From Methylophilales bacterium LSUCC0135 (GTDB lineage: Bacteria; Pseudomonadota; Gammaproteobacteria; Burkholderiales; Methylophilaceae), in contig MCAW01000013.1 in NCBI GenBank assembly GCA_001704575.1, positions 16,731 to 58,939 on the forward strand: a stretch of DNA of 42,209 nucleotides. Reading direction: 5' to 3'. Under the pieces are notes generated by a model. The model did not search any database. It was not told where the DNA came from and saw only the letters and a program-made list of their open reading frames with translations. The translations under genes and the position numbers were made by a program. Shown here piece after piece: positions 1-7,945 of the stretch. The first letter of the stretch is position 1. Each line of letters opens with the position of its first letter.

Positions 1-306
1 AATATCATTGAGCTCTGATTCGGTCAGCGCGGTGGGGAGGTACTCCTGCAACACCGCCACTTCAAATTTCTCGATATCCGCCAGATCATGCCGGCTGGCA
101 GCTTCATATTGCGCGATGGAATCGCGTCGCTGCTTCAGCATTTTCTCGATCGCTTCCACCACCTGCGTATCGTCAAGCTCGATGCGTTCATCTACCTCAC
201 GCTGCTTGATGGCAGCCTGCAATAAACGAATCGCACTCAGACGCGCGGTATCCTTCGCGCGCATGGCGTTTTTCATGTCTTCAGTAATACGTGCTTTAAG
301 CGTCAT
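1..306 (-). CDS. yqeY: YqeY/GatB-domain family protein, 3' end cut by window edge
   Basis: The reverse strand reads an open frame of 102 codons from an ATG at 306 to the window edge with no stop, so the C-terminus lies outside. It opens MTLKARITEDMKNAMRAKD and continues with the Lys/Arg-rich helical pattern and the LQEYLPTALTESEL segment typical of YqeY. This small family resembles the tail domain of the GatB amidotransferase subunit, and its role is unclear. It follows rpsU on the same strand, and in betaproteobacteria yqeY often sits between rpsU and dnaG-rpoD. I see no clear Shine-Dalgarno sequence before the ATG; a strong hairpin ends 12 bases upstream of it. The family call is by recognition of the sequence, not by a search. 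Confidence 0.85.
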   Translation of the reverse strand, partial: MTLKARITEDMKNAMRAKDTARLSAIRLLQAAIKQREVDERIELDDTQVVEAIEKMLKQRRDSIAQYEAASRHDLADIEKFEVAVLQEYLPTALTESELNDI

Positions 307-317
307 GATGAAAACGT

Positions 318-352
318 GCATGCGCACAGAAGCATAGCCTCTGTGCGCATGC
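318..352 (-). other. Strong hairpin between rpsU and yqeY
   Basis: A perfect 13-bp inverted repeat (arms 318-330 and 340-352, arm GCATGCGCACAGA) encloses a 9-nt loop. It lies in the presumed rpsU-yqeY transcript and ends 12 bases before the yqeY ATG, where a ribosome-binding site would be expected. On the minus strand it is followed by a short T run (ACGTTTTC), so it may act as a partial terminator, an RNA processing site or a block to yqeY translation. The E. coli rpsU-dnaG operon has an internal terminator in an equivalent place. Confidence 0.7.
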
Positions 353-378
353 AGGGAATTCCGTAAATCAGGCCGGGT

Positions 379-591
379 TTAGTAGAGCTTGGCGGGCAGC
401 GTCTGGTTGCGAATGCGACGGTAATGACGCTTCACAGCAGCAGCAGCCTTACGCTTGCGTTCCCAGGTTGGCTTCTCGTAAAACTCACGAGCGCGCAGAT
501 CGGTCAGCAAGCCGGTTTTTTCAATCATGCGCTTGAAGCGGCGCAGTGCCACGTCAAACGGTTCGTTCTCTTTAACTCGTACAGTAGACAT
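379..591 (-). CDS. rpsU: 30S ribosomal protein S21
   Basis: The 70-residue protein begins [20 protein letters not shown] and ends with a basic tail, matching the whole length of bacterial S21 (about 70 residues). S21 binds the small subunit near the 3' end of 16S rRNA and helps initiation. The ATG at 591 is the family start. An AAGGA lies upstream, at a rather long distance. The gene is divergent from tsaD and upstream of yqeY, which fits the macromolecular-synthesis operon arrangement. A promoter close to consensus is visible at 630-658. Confidence 0.97.
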   Translation of the reverse strand: MSTVRVKENEPFDVALRRFKRMIEKTGLLTDLRAREFYEKPTWERKRKAAAAVKRHYRRIRNQTLPAKLY

Positions 592-604
592 TCAGCTCAA
601 TTCC

Positions 605-634
605 TTGAGGTTCTTTTGAAAAGTCTGTTATTCT
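605..634 (+). promoter_or_regulatory. Possible promoter for tsaD
   Basis: TTGAGG (605-610) and TATTCT (629-634) stand 18 bases apart on the plus strand, each four of six to consensus. The -10 overlaps the -10 of the divergent rpsU promoter, so the two would compete. This is a weak match and only a candidate. Confidence 0.3.
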
Positions 635-658
635 AGCCGCCGATTTACCTTTTATCAA
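630..658 (-). promoter_or_regulatory. Sigma-70-type promoter for rpsU
   Basis: On the minus strand TTGATA (653-658) and TAGAAT (630-635) are separated by exactly 17 bases. Each matches the consensus at five of six positions. Transcription would start near 623, giving a leader of about 30 nt to the rpsU ATG. Confidence 0.65.
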
Positions 659-684
659 TCTTTATCAAAGACTTTATTCATATC

Positions 685-1728
685 GTGTTAGTCCTTGGCA
701 TCGAATCTTCCTGCGACGAAACCGGAATCGCACTATACGACACGGAGCAGGGCCTGTTGGCGCACGCCCTGCATTCACAAATCGACATGCATGCGGAATA
801 TGGCGGCGTCGTACCTGAGCTGGCTTCGCGCGACCATATCCGCCGTGCACTGCCACTCACTCAACATGTATTGAAAACAGCCGCCAGACAGCTTGCCAAT
901 ATTGACTGCATTGCCTACACACAAGGCCCAGGACTGGCCGGCGCGCTACTGGTCGGTACCAGCATAGCCGAGGCGCTGGCGTTCACACTGAACGTTCCCA
1001 CGCTGGGCGTTCACCATCTTGAAGGGCATCTGCTGGCGCCGCTGCTGGAAGAAAACCCGCCTTCGTTCCCGTTCGTTGCATTGCTGGTTTCCGGCGGCCA
1101 TACGCAGCTGATGCGCGTTTCCGCGATCGGTGATTACGAGCTGCTGGGCGATACGCTGGACGATGCAGCCGGAGAAGCCTTCGACAAAACCGCAAAACTG
1201 CTGGGGCTGGGCTATCCCGGTGGCCCGGCATTATCGAGACTTGCGAAGGAAGGCAAGCCTGGCAAGTTCAAGCTGCCGCGCCCCCTGTTGCACAGCGGCG
1301 ATCTCAATTTCAGTTTCAGTGGCCTCAAGACCGCTGTGCTCGGCATTGTCAACGAACAAAAAGCGCTGCACGGCGAACTGCCGGAAGCAACCAAGGCCGA
1401 TATCGCCTTTGAATTTCAGGAAGCCGTGACAGAAGTGTTGACTGCAAAATGCATGGCGGCATTGCGCGAAACCGGCCTCGACAGCCTGATTGTCTCGGGT
1501 GGCGTCGGCGCCAACGCCAGATTGCGCGAACGCCTGAATCAGGCAACTGCGAGGAAAATGTGCAAGGTCAGCTATCCGCGGCTGGAATTCTGCACCGACA
1601 ACGGCGCCATGATTGCCTTTGCCGGCGCCATGCGGCTGAAAAACCTGTCTGCGGAACAAGCTGCGAATCAAGACCACCATTTCACCGTGCGGCCGCGCTG
1701 GGATCTGGCAGAACTGCAGAAGCCCTGA
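685..1728 (+). CDS. tsaD: tRNA N6-adenosine threonylcarbamoyltransferase TsaD
   Basis: The 347-residue protein transfers the threonylcarbamoyl group to A37 of tRNAs that read ANN codons, working with TsaB and TsaE in the cytoplasm. It opens [19 protein letters not shown], the ASKHA nucleotide-binding start. It carries the metal-binding HLEGH motif at residues 111-115, the phosphate loop VSGGHTQL, and [11 protein letters not shown] near residue 272. Length matches E. coli TsaD (337). The start is GTG at 685; the protein begins exactly where the family does, and no ATG lies close by. No clear Shine-Dalgarno is seen, so expression may be low. Confidence 0.97.
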   Translation: MLVLGIESSCDETGIALYDTEQGLLAHALHSQIDMHAEYGGVVPELASRDHIRRALPLTQHVLKTAARQLANIDCIAYTQGPGLAGALLVGTSIAEALAFTLNVPTLGVHHLEGHLLAPLLEENPPSFPFVALLVSGGHTQLMRVSAIGDYELLGDTLDDAAGEAFDKTAKLLGLGYPGGPALSRLAKEGKPGKFKLPRPLLHSGDLNFSFSGLKTAVLGIVNEQKALHGELPEATKADIAFEFQEAVTEVLTAKCMAALRETGLDSLIVSGGVGANARLRERLNQATARKMCKVSYPRLEFCTDNGAMIAFAGAMRLKNLSAEQAANQDHHFTVRPRWDLAELQKP

Positions 1729-1746
1729 GAAAGTGGTGATTTATTC

Positions 1747-1772
1747 GTCATGCCGGCGCAGGCCGGTATGAC
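1747..1772. repeat. REP-like hairpin between convergent tsaD and plsY
   Basis: GTCATGCCGGC (1747-1757) and GCCGGTATGAC (1762-1772) form a stem of 11 pairs with one G-T wobble and a 4-nt loop. Stems of the form GTCAT...ATGAC are common as dispersed extragenic palindromes in proteobacteria. It lies between two genes that point at each other and may stabilise or end both messages, although neither side has a strong T run. Confidence 0.55.
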
Positions 1773-1796
1773 AAAGCCGGATAAATCAGCGTTTCC

Positions 1797-2393
1797 CTAG
1801 GATTTGCCCTTGCCGAAACCACCCTCGGTACCGCTCAGCAGGTTACGGATATTGCTGCGGTGGCGCCAGATCAGCAACAACGCCAGCAACACCGTCGTTG
1901 CAAAATAGATATCCGGGCCGCCGAACAGGTGCCAAGCGAACAACGGCGACAACAGTGCTGCCAGAATTGCCGCCAGCGAGGAATAGCGCCAGATGGCGAA
2001 GGCCAGTATCCAGGTCAGCAACACCGACAAACCAAGCCACGGCGATATCGCCAGCAATACCCCGAGCGCCGTTGCCACGCCTTTACCACCCTTGAACGCG
2101 TAATAGACCGGGTAAAGATGGCCGATGAATACGGACAAAGCCACCAGACAAATCGCCATATCGCCGAGGCCGTAAGCCGCCGCTGTCCATACCGCCAGAT
2201 AGCCTTTGAATGCATCACCGAGCAGGGTAAGTAACGCTGCCAGCTTCTTGCCGCTACGCAGGACATTGGTCGCCCCCGGATTGCCGGAACCGACTGTTCG
2301 CGGGTCCGGCAGGCCAAAAACCTTGCTCATCAAAATACCGAAAGAGATGGAACCCAACAGATAGGCGGCGATTACAAAGCCTGCTTCAACCAT
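1797..2393 (-). CDS. plsY: Glycerol-3-phosphate acyltransferase PlsY
   Basis: The 198-residue membrane protein transfers an acyl group from acyl-phosphate to glycerol-3-phosphate, the first step of phospholipid synthesis (with PlsX). It begins MVEAGFVIAAYLLGSISFG and shows the conserved loops GSGNPGATNVLR and FKGGKGVATALGV, with about five hydrophobic segments. The E. coli protein has 205 residues. I chose the ATG at 2393. A TTG at 2417 would add eight residues with no family support. Only 40 bases separate it from divergent folB. Confidence 0.95.
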   Translation of the reverse strand: MVEAGFVIAAYLLGSISFGILMSKVFGLPDPRTVGSGNPGATNVLRSGKKLAALLTLLGDAFKGYLAVWTAAAYGLGDMAICLVALSVFIGHLYPVYYAFKGGKGVATALGVLLAISPWLGLSVLLTWILAFAIWRYSSLAAILAALLSPLFAWHLFGGPDIYFATTVLLALLLIWRHRSNIRNLLSGTEGGFGKGKS

Positions 2394-2433
2394 GACGAAT
2401 GCTCTAAAATGCGACAAGAGAGGATTCTAAACC

Positions 2434-2787
2434 ATGGACACCATATTTCTAAGCGAAGTCAGAGTCGAAACCAGACTTGGCGTACCTGACTGGGAACAGA
2501 TGACCCCGCAAACCATCGTGCTAGACATCGAAATTGGCATGCCGCACAGCCGCGCCTGCCAGTCTGATGCGATCGAAGATACCATCGACTACGGCCAGGT
2601 TGTCGCCCGCATTCGCGAAACACTTCAAATCAACAGCTTCAAGCTGGTCGAAGCCCTGGCGGAACACCTCTGTCAGCTGATCATGAAGGAGTTCGGCGCG
2701 CCAGTGGTCAAGATCAAAGTCGCAAAACCGGGGATATTACCGGGGCTGAAGGCCCTGGGCGTCATCATTGAAAGGCATGCGCCATAG
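2434..2787 (+). CDS. folB: Dihydroneopterin aldolase FolB
   Basis: FolB cleaves 7,8-dihydroneopterin to 6-hydroxymethyl-dihydropterin and glycolaldehyde in folate synthesis. The 117-residue protein starts MDTIFLSEVRVETRLGVPDWE, with the conserved glutamate at residue 21. It has the YGQVVARI and LVEALAE segments and the catalytic lysine at residue 98 in VAKPG. Length is normal for this octameric tunnelling-fold enzyme. A GAGAGGA sequence lies 10-16 bases before the ATG. The next step upstream in the pathway, NudB, is encoded elsewhere in this window (25096-25545). Confidence 0.95.
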   Translation: MDTIFLSEVRVETRLGVPDWEQMTPQTIVLDIEIGMPHSRACQSDAIEDTIDYGQVVARIRETLQINSFKLVEALAEHLCQLIMKEFGAPVVKIKVAKPGILPGLKALGVIIERHAP

Positions 2788-2792
2788 CGACA

Positions 2793-2804
2793 ATTAGCGC
2801 TAAT
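2793..2804. other. 12-bp perfect palindrome between folB and xerD
   Basis: ATTAGCGCTAAT is its own reverse complement and lies in the 27 bases between the convergent folB and xerD genes. It is too short and lacks the loop and T run of a terminator, so its meaning is unclear. Confidence 0.3.
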
Positions 2805-2814
2805 CTGACACACC

Positions 2815-3711
2815 CTAGCCTCTGGGATGATGTATGGAATGCAGTTGCTTGAGTCGCTCGCGCGCCACATGCGTGTAGATCTGGGTAGTGGATATATCCG
2901 CGTGTCCCAATAACAGCTGCACTACTCTGAGGTCGGCACCGTGATTGAGGAGATGCGTGGCAAAAGCATGGCGCAATACATGCGGCGACATCGGTTTTTG
3001 AATACCTGCCTGCAAGGCATATCGCTTGATCAGATACCAGAAGGCCTGACGCGTCATGGCTTCGCCGCGCTGGGTAACAAACAGGCTGTCGCTCAGGTGC
3101 TTCTGCAGAATCTGGGGCCTGGCATCTTTCAGATAGCTGCCAATCCAGTCGACCGCCTCCTCACCCATCGGTACCAGTCGGGTCTTGCTGCCCTTGCCGG
3201 TGACACGGATAACGCCTTCCTGCAGACTCACTTCCGTCACTTTCAAACCCACCAACTCGGAAACGCGCAAACCGCAGGCATATAGCAATTCCAGCATAGC
3301 ACGGTCGCGCAAGCCCAGCGGTTGAGCGGTCACAGGCGCATCGAGCAGTGCTTCGACCTCCTCCTCATTCAAACTCTTGGGCAATGAACGCGGCAGCTTC
3401 GGCGAATCAATATGCAGGGTAGGGTCCAGCGTGATACGCTGCTCTCTGAGCGCATGACGATAGTAGCGTCGCAGGCTGGCGATCAGACGGCTGATGCTAC
3501 GCGGTTTACTCAGCAGAAACCTGACCGCAAGATATTGCTGAATATCGGCCTGAACAGCCTGGTCAAGCAGCTTGTTTTCGTTCTGTTGGAGCCAGGCCGC
3601 AAATGCGGTCAGGTCTAGACGGTAACTCTGCAAGGTATTTTTCGAAAGGCCGTCTTCCAGCCAGAGATGATCGATAAAGTGATCGAGCAGCGCCTGATTG
3701 TCGTCGCTCAT
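2815..3711 (-). CDS. xerD: Site-specific tyrosine recombinase XerD
   Basis: XerD works with XerC at dif to resolve chromosome dimers at division. The 298-residue protein has a SAM-like core-binding domain (about 5-90) and a catalytic domain with all six active residues: R149, K173, H244, R247, H270 and Y279. Sequences around them are GLRVSELVGL, TGKGSKTRLVPM, SPHVLRHAFATHLLNHG and LLGHADISTTQIYTHV. Length equals that of E. coli XerD (298). The ATG at 3711 overlaps the ogt stop by four bases, so the two are probably translated in coupling. XerC or a phage integrase is less likely, since this is a standalone housekeeping setting. Confidence 0.95.
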   Translation of the reverse strand: MSDDNQALLDHFIDHLWLEDGLSKNTLQSYRLDLTAFAAWLQQNENKLLDQAVQADIQQYLAVRFLLSKPRSISRLIASLRRYYRHALREQRITLDPTLHIDSPKLPRSLPKSLNEEEVEALLDAPVTAQPLGLRDRAMLELLYACGLRVSELVGLKVTEVSLQEGVIRVTGKGSKTRLVPMGEEAVDWIGSYLKDARPQILQKHLSDSLFVTQRGEAMTRQAFWYLIKRYALQAGIQKPMSPHVLRHAFATHLLNHGADLRVVQLLLGHADISTTQIYTHVARERLKQLHSIHHPRG

Positions 3712-4175
3712 CGCCCGCTCTCGTGACGCAGCAGCCAGGTCTTGATGGCGAGCCCGCCTTCAGCGCCCTGCATGAAACCGCCGATGCCGTTTTTAGCCAC
3801 CACCCGATGACATGGAATCAGCAACGGCAACCGGTTGGCACCGCAGGCATTGGCCACGGCGCGAGGACCCGAGCCGATCTGCTGGGCAAGCGCGCTGTAA
3901 GTCATGGTATGTCCGGGCGGGATTTCTGCAATCGCGTGCCAGACCCGTTTCTGGAAAAGCGTGCCCGCCTGCGCCACGGGCAGGTCGAGCGTTGAAAGCG
4001 GGTCCTCAAAATATCGCATCAGCTGTGTGGCAACATGCCGGATAAAAGGCTGCCCAGGAAGCTGCTGTTCAAGCGGCATATGCAAAAGCTCCAGCGCGAG
4101 CACGAAATCATCGCGGGCCCGAATGCCGACACTGCCGAACGGGGCTGCAACAACCGCATCAAATGGTGCGTTCAT
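3708..4175 (-). CDS. ogt: Methylated-DNA-[protein]-cysteine S-methyltransferase
   Basis: This suicide enzyme moves the methyl group of O6-methylguanine to its own cysteine. The 155-residue protein has an N-terminal ribonuclease-H-like part (to about 70) and a C-terminal DNA-binding domain. The latter shows YSALAQQIG, the arginine finger in GPRAVANA (R105) and the acceptor cysteine C122 in PCHRV. There is no Ada-type zinc domain, so it resembles Ogt. It shares four bases with xerD downstream and is separated from rplS by a terminator. The gene symbol ogt is the usual one but was not verified by a tree. Confidence 0.92.
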   Translation of the reverse strand: MNAPFDAVVAAPFGSVGIRARDDFVLALELLHMPLEQQLPGQPFIRHVATQLMRYFEDPLSTLDLPVAQAGTLFQKRVWHAIAEIPPGHTMTYSALAQQIGSGPRAVANACGANRLPLLIPCHRVVAKNGIGGFMQGAEGGLAIKTWLLRHESGR

Positions 4176-4194
4176 GCCTTATGTTAGCGCAAAT

Positions 4195-4222
4195 AAAAAA
4201 GCCCCGAAACTCGGGGCTTTTT
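4195..4222 (-). terminator. Rho-independent terminator after rplS
   Basis: GCCCCGA and TCGGGGC form a 7-bp stem around a short AAC loop (4201-4217). A runs on the left and T runs on the right let it work in both directions. It ends the rpsP-rimM-trmD-rplS operon on the minus strand, 15 bases past the rplS stop. Confidence 0.9.
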
Positions 4223-4236
4223 CTGGTAACGCTGGA

Positions 4237-4635
4237 TTACTCTGCGGCGGCTTCGGGCGACATGACTTCCTTGTCGCGCGCCTGCAGTTTTTCCTTGATA
4301 CGTGCAGACTTGCCGGAACGCTCGCGCAGATAGTAAAGCTTGCTACGGCGGACATCGCCGCGACGCTTGACTTCGATGCTGGCAATCAGCGGTGAGTAAG
4401 TCTGGAATGTACGCTCGACACCCTCGCCGGAAGAAATCTTGCGGACGATGAACGAAGAATTGAGGCCGCGATTGCGAATCGCAATGACGACACCTTCGTA
4501 AGCCTGAACGCGCTTACGGGTACCTTCAACGACGTTGACACCTACCACGACGGTGTCACCGGGCGCGAAAGAAGGAATGTTCTTGCCGAGACGGGCAATC
4601 TCTTCCTTTTCCAGCATTTCAATAATATTAGCCAT
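4237..4635 (-). CDS. rplS: 50S ribosomal protein L19
   Basis: L19 sits at the interface of the two ribosomal subunits. The 132-residue protein starts [20 protein letters not shown] and has [20 protein letters not shown] and [20 protein letters not shown], as in all L19 proteins. It runs about 15 residues longer than E. coli L19 (115), through an acidic tail ([11 protein letters not shown]). The ATG at 4635 has a fine AGAAGGAGC ribosome-binding site and overlaps the trmD stop by eight bases, which implies coupling. It is the last gene of the rpsP operon. Confidence 0.97.
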   Translation of the reverse strand: MANIIEMLEKEEIARLGKNIPSFAPGDTVVVGVNVVEGTRKRVQAYEGVVIAIRNRGLNSSFIVRKISSGEGVERTFQTYSPLIASIEVKRRGDVRRSKLYYLRERSGKSARIKEKLQARDKEVMSPEAAAE

Positions 4636-5422
4636 TCTGTTGCTCCTTCTGGTTATGCGAGTCTTGTTCCTGCTCAATTTCCTTGAGCAGCCGAGACTCC
4701 TCTTTTGACAACGGCCTTGCGGCCAGTAAATCCGGACGTTTTGCCCGGGTTCTCTGCAACGACATTTTGAGGCGCCATTGCCTGATCTTTGCATGGTTGC
4801 CGGACATCAAAACTTCCGGCACCCTCATACCCTTGTAAATTTCCGGTCGGGTGTAATGCGGACAGTCCAGCAAACCATCCACAAACGAATCTTCTGCCGC
4901 CGAATCTGCATCGCCCAACGCACCCGGCAACTGCCTCACGATGGCATCCAGCAGCACCATGGCCGGCAGCTCACCACCGGAAAGCACATAGTCGCCGATC
5001 GAAATCTCTTCATCCACGAGGCTTGCCAGCAGGCGCTCATCGACACCTTCATAGCGGCTCGCCAATAGTACCAACCCTTGGCCGGTCACCAGCTGCATGA
5101 CTTTCTCATGTGTCAGCGGCGCGCCCTGCGGCGACAAATGAATGACCCTGACATGCTCGACACCCGAGGCCTGCTGCCGTGCTTTTGCCGCAACAATCGC
5201 CTTCTCCAGCGGCTCAGCCAGCATCACCATGCCGGGGCCGCCCCCGTAGGGCCGGTCATCCACGGTCTTGTAATTATCGGTGGTGAAATCGCGCGGATTC
5301 CACAACGACAATTGATAAATCCTTTTTTCCAGTGCTCTTGCCGTAATACCCGATTGCGTCACCGCCTCGAACATCTGCGGGAACAATGTGATTACATCGA
5401 ACTGGTATGTGGTCCCGCTCAA
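4628..5422 (-). CDS. trmD: tRNA (guanine-37-N1)-methyltransferase TrmD
   Basis: TrmD methylates G37 of tRNAs from S-adenosylmethionine and prevents +1 frameshifting. The 264-residue SPOUT enzyme shows the conserved [26 protein letters not shown] and [19 protein letters not shown] segments of the trefoil knot. A C-terminal helical part follows ([25 protein letters not shown] is present around residue 190-215). The start is TTG at 5422, forming TTGA with the rimM stop. The only later in-frame ATG would remove the conserved LFPQMF region, so TTG is supported. Coupling to rimM is likely. Confidence 0.96.
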   Translation of the reverse strand: MSGTTYQFDVITLFPQMFEAVTQSGITARALEKRIYQLSLWNPRDFTTDNYKTVDDRPYGGGPGMVMLAEPLEKAIVAAKARQQASGVEHVRVIHLSPQGAPLTHEKVMQLVTGQGLVLLASRYEGVDERLLASLVDEEISIGDYVLSGGELPAMVLLDAIVRQLPGALGDADSAAEDSFVDGLLDCPHYTRPEIYKGMRVPEVLMSGNHAKIRQWRLKMSLQRTRAKRPDLLAARPLSKEESRLLKEIEQEQDSHNQKEQQNG

Positions 5423-5907
5423 AAATCTGCATCCCAGTCGACCAGCATGTTGCCGGCTTCGAGGTTCACATCCAGCACAACCTGGGCAATGAACGGCAGC
5501 AATCTCTCACGCTCACCCTTGACTACCATCACATCATTGGCGCCGGTTTCAAACAACTCCTCCACCTTGCCCAGATCAACATCCTGCAGATTTTTGACCT
5601 GCAAGCCGATCAGGTCAGACCAGTAGTAGGCGTTTTCTTCCGGTTCAGGCAACTGTTCGCGTGGCACTGCAACCTGCCTGCCCTTCAGTGCGAAGGCAGC
5701 GTCACGATCGGCAACGCCCTTCAGTTTCACCAGCAAACTATTGCTGTGTATTCTGGCCGTCTCTACTTCAAATTTTTGCCAGGAAGGCTCACGCCCCAAC
5801 CACCAGTCCGGGTAATCCAGTAGACCATCCAGCATTTCGGTATCCGGCTGGATTTTCAGCCAGCCATAAATGCCATATGGGGCGACGACGCGCCCCATGA
5901 TTACCAT
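5419..5907 (-). CDS. rimM: 16S rRNA processing protein RimM
   Basis: RimM assists maturation of the 30S head and binds ribosomal protein S19. From the ATG at 5907 it has 162 residues. It begins [19 protein letters not shown], with the N-terminal RimM barrel (to about 80) and a PRC-barrel domain carrying [11 protein letters not shown] and [20 protein letters not shown] at 5916 would add three residues (MSE); neither start has a strong ribosome-binding site. The order rpsP-rimM-trmD-rplS is the classical conserved operon. Confidence 0.95.
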   Translation of the reverse strand: MVIMGRVVAPYGIYGWLKIQPDTEMLDGLLDYPDWWLGREPSWQKFEVETARIHSNSLLVKLKGVADRDAAFALKGRQVAVPREQLPEPEENAYYWSDLIGLQVKNLQDVDLGKVEELFETGANDVMVVKGERERLLPFIAQVVLDVNLEAGNMLVDWDADF

Positions 5908-5958
5908 TTCACTCAAAGCTTGCTTGGCGGCAGCGCTTGTAATGGCCGCCGCGCCTTA

Positions 5959-6399
5959 TCAGGCTGCGTCTTCAGGTGTTTCCGGCGTTTCAGCTACTTC
6001 TGCTGCTGCCTTGGCTTCTGCAGCGGCGGCAGCTTCTTCAGCAGCCTTGGCATCAGCGGCTGCCTTCAGCTTGGCTGCTTCCGCGGCCGCAGCCTTGGCC
6101 TTGACGGCTTCGGCCTTGGCAGCATCCTTCTGCTTGACCGCCTGCATGCCTTCAGGGCCCTTCGCGTGCAGCTTGACCAGACGCGCTACGCAGTCGGACA
6201 GACGAGCGCCATGGCTTTGCCAGTGAGTGATGCGCGCCTCATCAAGACGAAGACCTTCCTGAGCGCCCTTTGCCAGCGGATTGTAAAAACCGACGCGCTC
6301 AATGAAGCGGCCATCGCGGCGATTGCGGGAATCTGCAACCACGACACTGTAAAAAGGGTTTTTCTTCGCGCCACCACGGGCCAGTCGAATGATCACCAT
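5959..6399 (-). CDS. rpsP: 30S ribosomal protein S16 with long alanine-rich tail
   Basis: Residues 1 to about 84 are a standard S16: [39 protein letters not shown] and [18 protein letters not shown]. coli S16 ends near residue 82, but this protein goes on to 146. The extra segment is made almost only of Ala, Lys and Glu, probably a charged single helix, and ends acidic in TPETPEDAA. The ATG at 6399 follows AAGAGAAC. It is the first gene of the rpsP-rimM-trmD-rplS operon, with its own promoter at 6437-6466. Tails of this kind occur on S16 in some other proteobacteria, but their function is not known to me. Confidence 0.96.
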   Translation of the reverse strand: MVIIRLARGGAKKNPFYSVVVADSRNRRDGRFIERVGFYNPLAKGAQEGLRLDEARITHWQSHGARLSDCVARLVKLHAKGPEGMQAVKQKDAAKAEAVKAKAAAAEAAKLKAAADAKAAEEAAAAAEAKAAAEVAETPETPEDAA

Positions 6400-6436
6400 A
6401 TGTTTGTTCTCTTAAAGTTTTTGCAGAAAGGGGCGG

Positions 6437-6466
6437 ATTTTACGTTATTTTTTAATACTTTGGCAA
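6437..6466 (-). promoter_or_regulatory. Promoter of the rpsP operon, in the queC tail
   Basis: On the minus strand TTGCCA (6461-6466) and TAAAAT (6437-6442) are 18 bases apart, each five of six to consensus, with an A-rich spacer. The -35 lies inside the last codons of queC. It would give the ribosomal operon a start separate from the long upstream run. Confidence 0.6.
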
Positions 6467-7209
6467 GGTTTATCTGAGCCCTGCGAAACATTTTGATAAT
6501 GCGTCGGATCAGCAACCCCGGCCGCCGCAAAACCCTCGCGCCGGAAACGGCAGGAATCACACAAACCACAAGCCCGGCCCGCCTCGTCAGCCTGATAACA
6601 GGAAACCGTCATCGCATAATCGACACTCAGGCTCAAGCCTTTCTGGATGATCTGCGACTTGCTCAAATCGATCAACGGCGCATGTATGCTGATCGTTCTA
6701 CCTTCTACCGCAGATTTTGTCGCCAGATTGGCCATGCGCTGAAACGCCTGCACATACTCCTTGCGACAATCGGGATAGCCGGAATAATCCAGCGCATTGA
6801 CGCCTATGAAAATATCCCGGGCATCCAGCACTTCTGCCCACGCCAGCGCGAGAGACAGCATGATGGTATTGCGCGCAGGCACATAAGTCACCGGTATGCC
6901 CTCTGTAGGCGCTTCCGGCACATCGATATGCTGATCGGTCAATGCCGAGCCGCCGAACATCGAGAGATCAAGCTGGGCTACGCGATGGGCGGCTGCGCCA
7001 TGGGATGCAGCAATTTTCTCTGCAGCCTGTAGTTCGGCGACATGGCGTTGATGGTAATCGAGACTGAGGCAATAACACTCGAAGCCCTGACCGCGCGCAA
7101 TCGCAAGAACCGTTGCAGAATCCAGTCCGCCTGACAGCAGGACGACGGCTTTGGCGCGCGAACCCTGCAAGGTTTCGGCGGATTGACCCGTTGCGGATAT
7201 GTTCTTCAT
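6445..7209 (-). CDS. queC: 7-cyano-7-deazaguanine synthase QueC
   Basis: QueC turns 7-carboxy-7-deazaguanine into preQ0 with ATP and ammonia, a step toward queuosine in tRNA. From the ATG at 7209 it has 254 residues. The ATP P-loop SGGLDSAT lies at 26-33 and a C-terminal zinc site at C204, C214, C217 and C220. The ATG has AGGAA seven bases upstream; a TTG six bases earlier is the only longer option. It directly follows queE, whose product it uses. Length is slightly above E. coli QueC (231). Confidence 0.96.
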   Translation of the reverse strand: MKNISATGQSAETLQGSRAKAVVLLSGGLDSATVLAIARGQGFECYCLSLDYHQRHVAELQAAEKIAASHGAAAHRVAQLDLSMFGGSALTDQHIDVPEAPTEGIPVTYVPARNTIMLSLALAWAEVLDARDIFIGVNALDYSGYPDCRKEYVQAFQRMANLATKSAVEGRTISIHAPLIDLSKSQIIQKGLSLSVDYAMTVSCYQADEAGRACGLCDSCRFRREGFAAAGVADPTHYQNVSQGSDKPCQSIKK

Positions 7210-7218
7210 CGGCAATTC

Positions 7219-7857
7219 CTAAACGCCCGGCTTTTCGCCCCAGAGAATCTTGTGCAATTGCACCTGCATACGCACCGGCAGTTTGTCCTGCAATATCCAC
7301 TCTGCGAGATCAGTCGGGTTCAACTTGCCGTAAACCGGCGAAATAAGAACGCCGCACCGATCCGCAATGCGGTGATCGAACAAAAATTGCTTCGCCCAAT
7401 CATAATCGGTACGATCGCAGAGGACGAATTTGACCTCGTCCAGCGACTTCAGATGATCGAGATTTCCCCAACGATTGTTTTCCAGCTCGCCAGAGCCGGG
7501 GGTCTTGATATCAAGAATCACCGCCACGCGCGAATCCACCCCACTGATATCGATTGCGCCGCCGGTTTCGAGCGAAACCTCATAGCCCGCATCACAAAGC
7601 CGGTTCAAGAGTTCAAGACAGTTCTTCTGCGCCAGCGGCTCGCCGCCGGTCACTGTGACGTAACGCGCGCCATACTCGCTGACCTTGTCCATGATCTGAT
7701 CCAGCGTCATGTTGCCGCCGCCGCTGAAAGCATAGGCAGTATCACAATAGACGCAGCGCATCGGACAGCCGGTTAGGCGCACGAATACAGTAGGCAAGCC
7801 GGTGCGGGAAGATTCCCCCTGCAGGGAATGGAAAATTTCATGAATCCTGAGTGTCAT
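7219..7857 (-). CDS. queE: 7-carboxy-7-deazaguanine synthase QueE (radical SAM)
   Basis: QueE rearranges 6-carboxy-tetrahydropterin into 7-carboxy-7-deazaguanine. The 212-residue protein has the radical-SAM cysteines C31, C35 and C38 (CPMRCVYC), the substrate-binding start EIFHSLQGESSRTG, and the SAM-binding TVTGGEPL. The ATG at 7857 begins the family core directly. It sits nine bases before queC, and the two belong to one transcript with the upstream tol-pal genes. Confidence 0.96.
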   Translation of the reverse strand: MTLRIHEIFHSLQGESSRTGLPTVFVRLTGCPMRCVYCDTAYAFSGGGNMTLDQIMDKVSEYGARYVTVTGGEPLAQKNCLELLNRLCDAGYEVSLETGGAIDISGVDSRVAVILDIKTPGSGELENNRWGNLDHLKSLDEVKFVLCDRTDYDWAKQFLFDHRIADRCGVLISPVYGKLNPTDLAEWILQDKLPVRMQVQLHKILWGEKPGV

Positions 7858-7945
7858 GTTGCGTGATTTTGCAGAGAACTATGCCCAAAGACGAAGCGCA
7901 ATTATACGCGCATGGCATCAGCTGCTCGACAAACCTGAAAAGGCG

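Noticed and set aside
4237..4794. A longer rplS reading of 185 residues
   Set aside because: The extra 53 residues are the trmD sequence in another frame. The start with a strong ribosome-binding site at 4635 fits L19.
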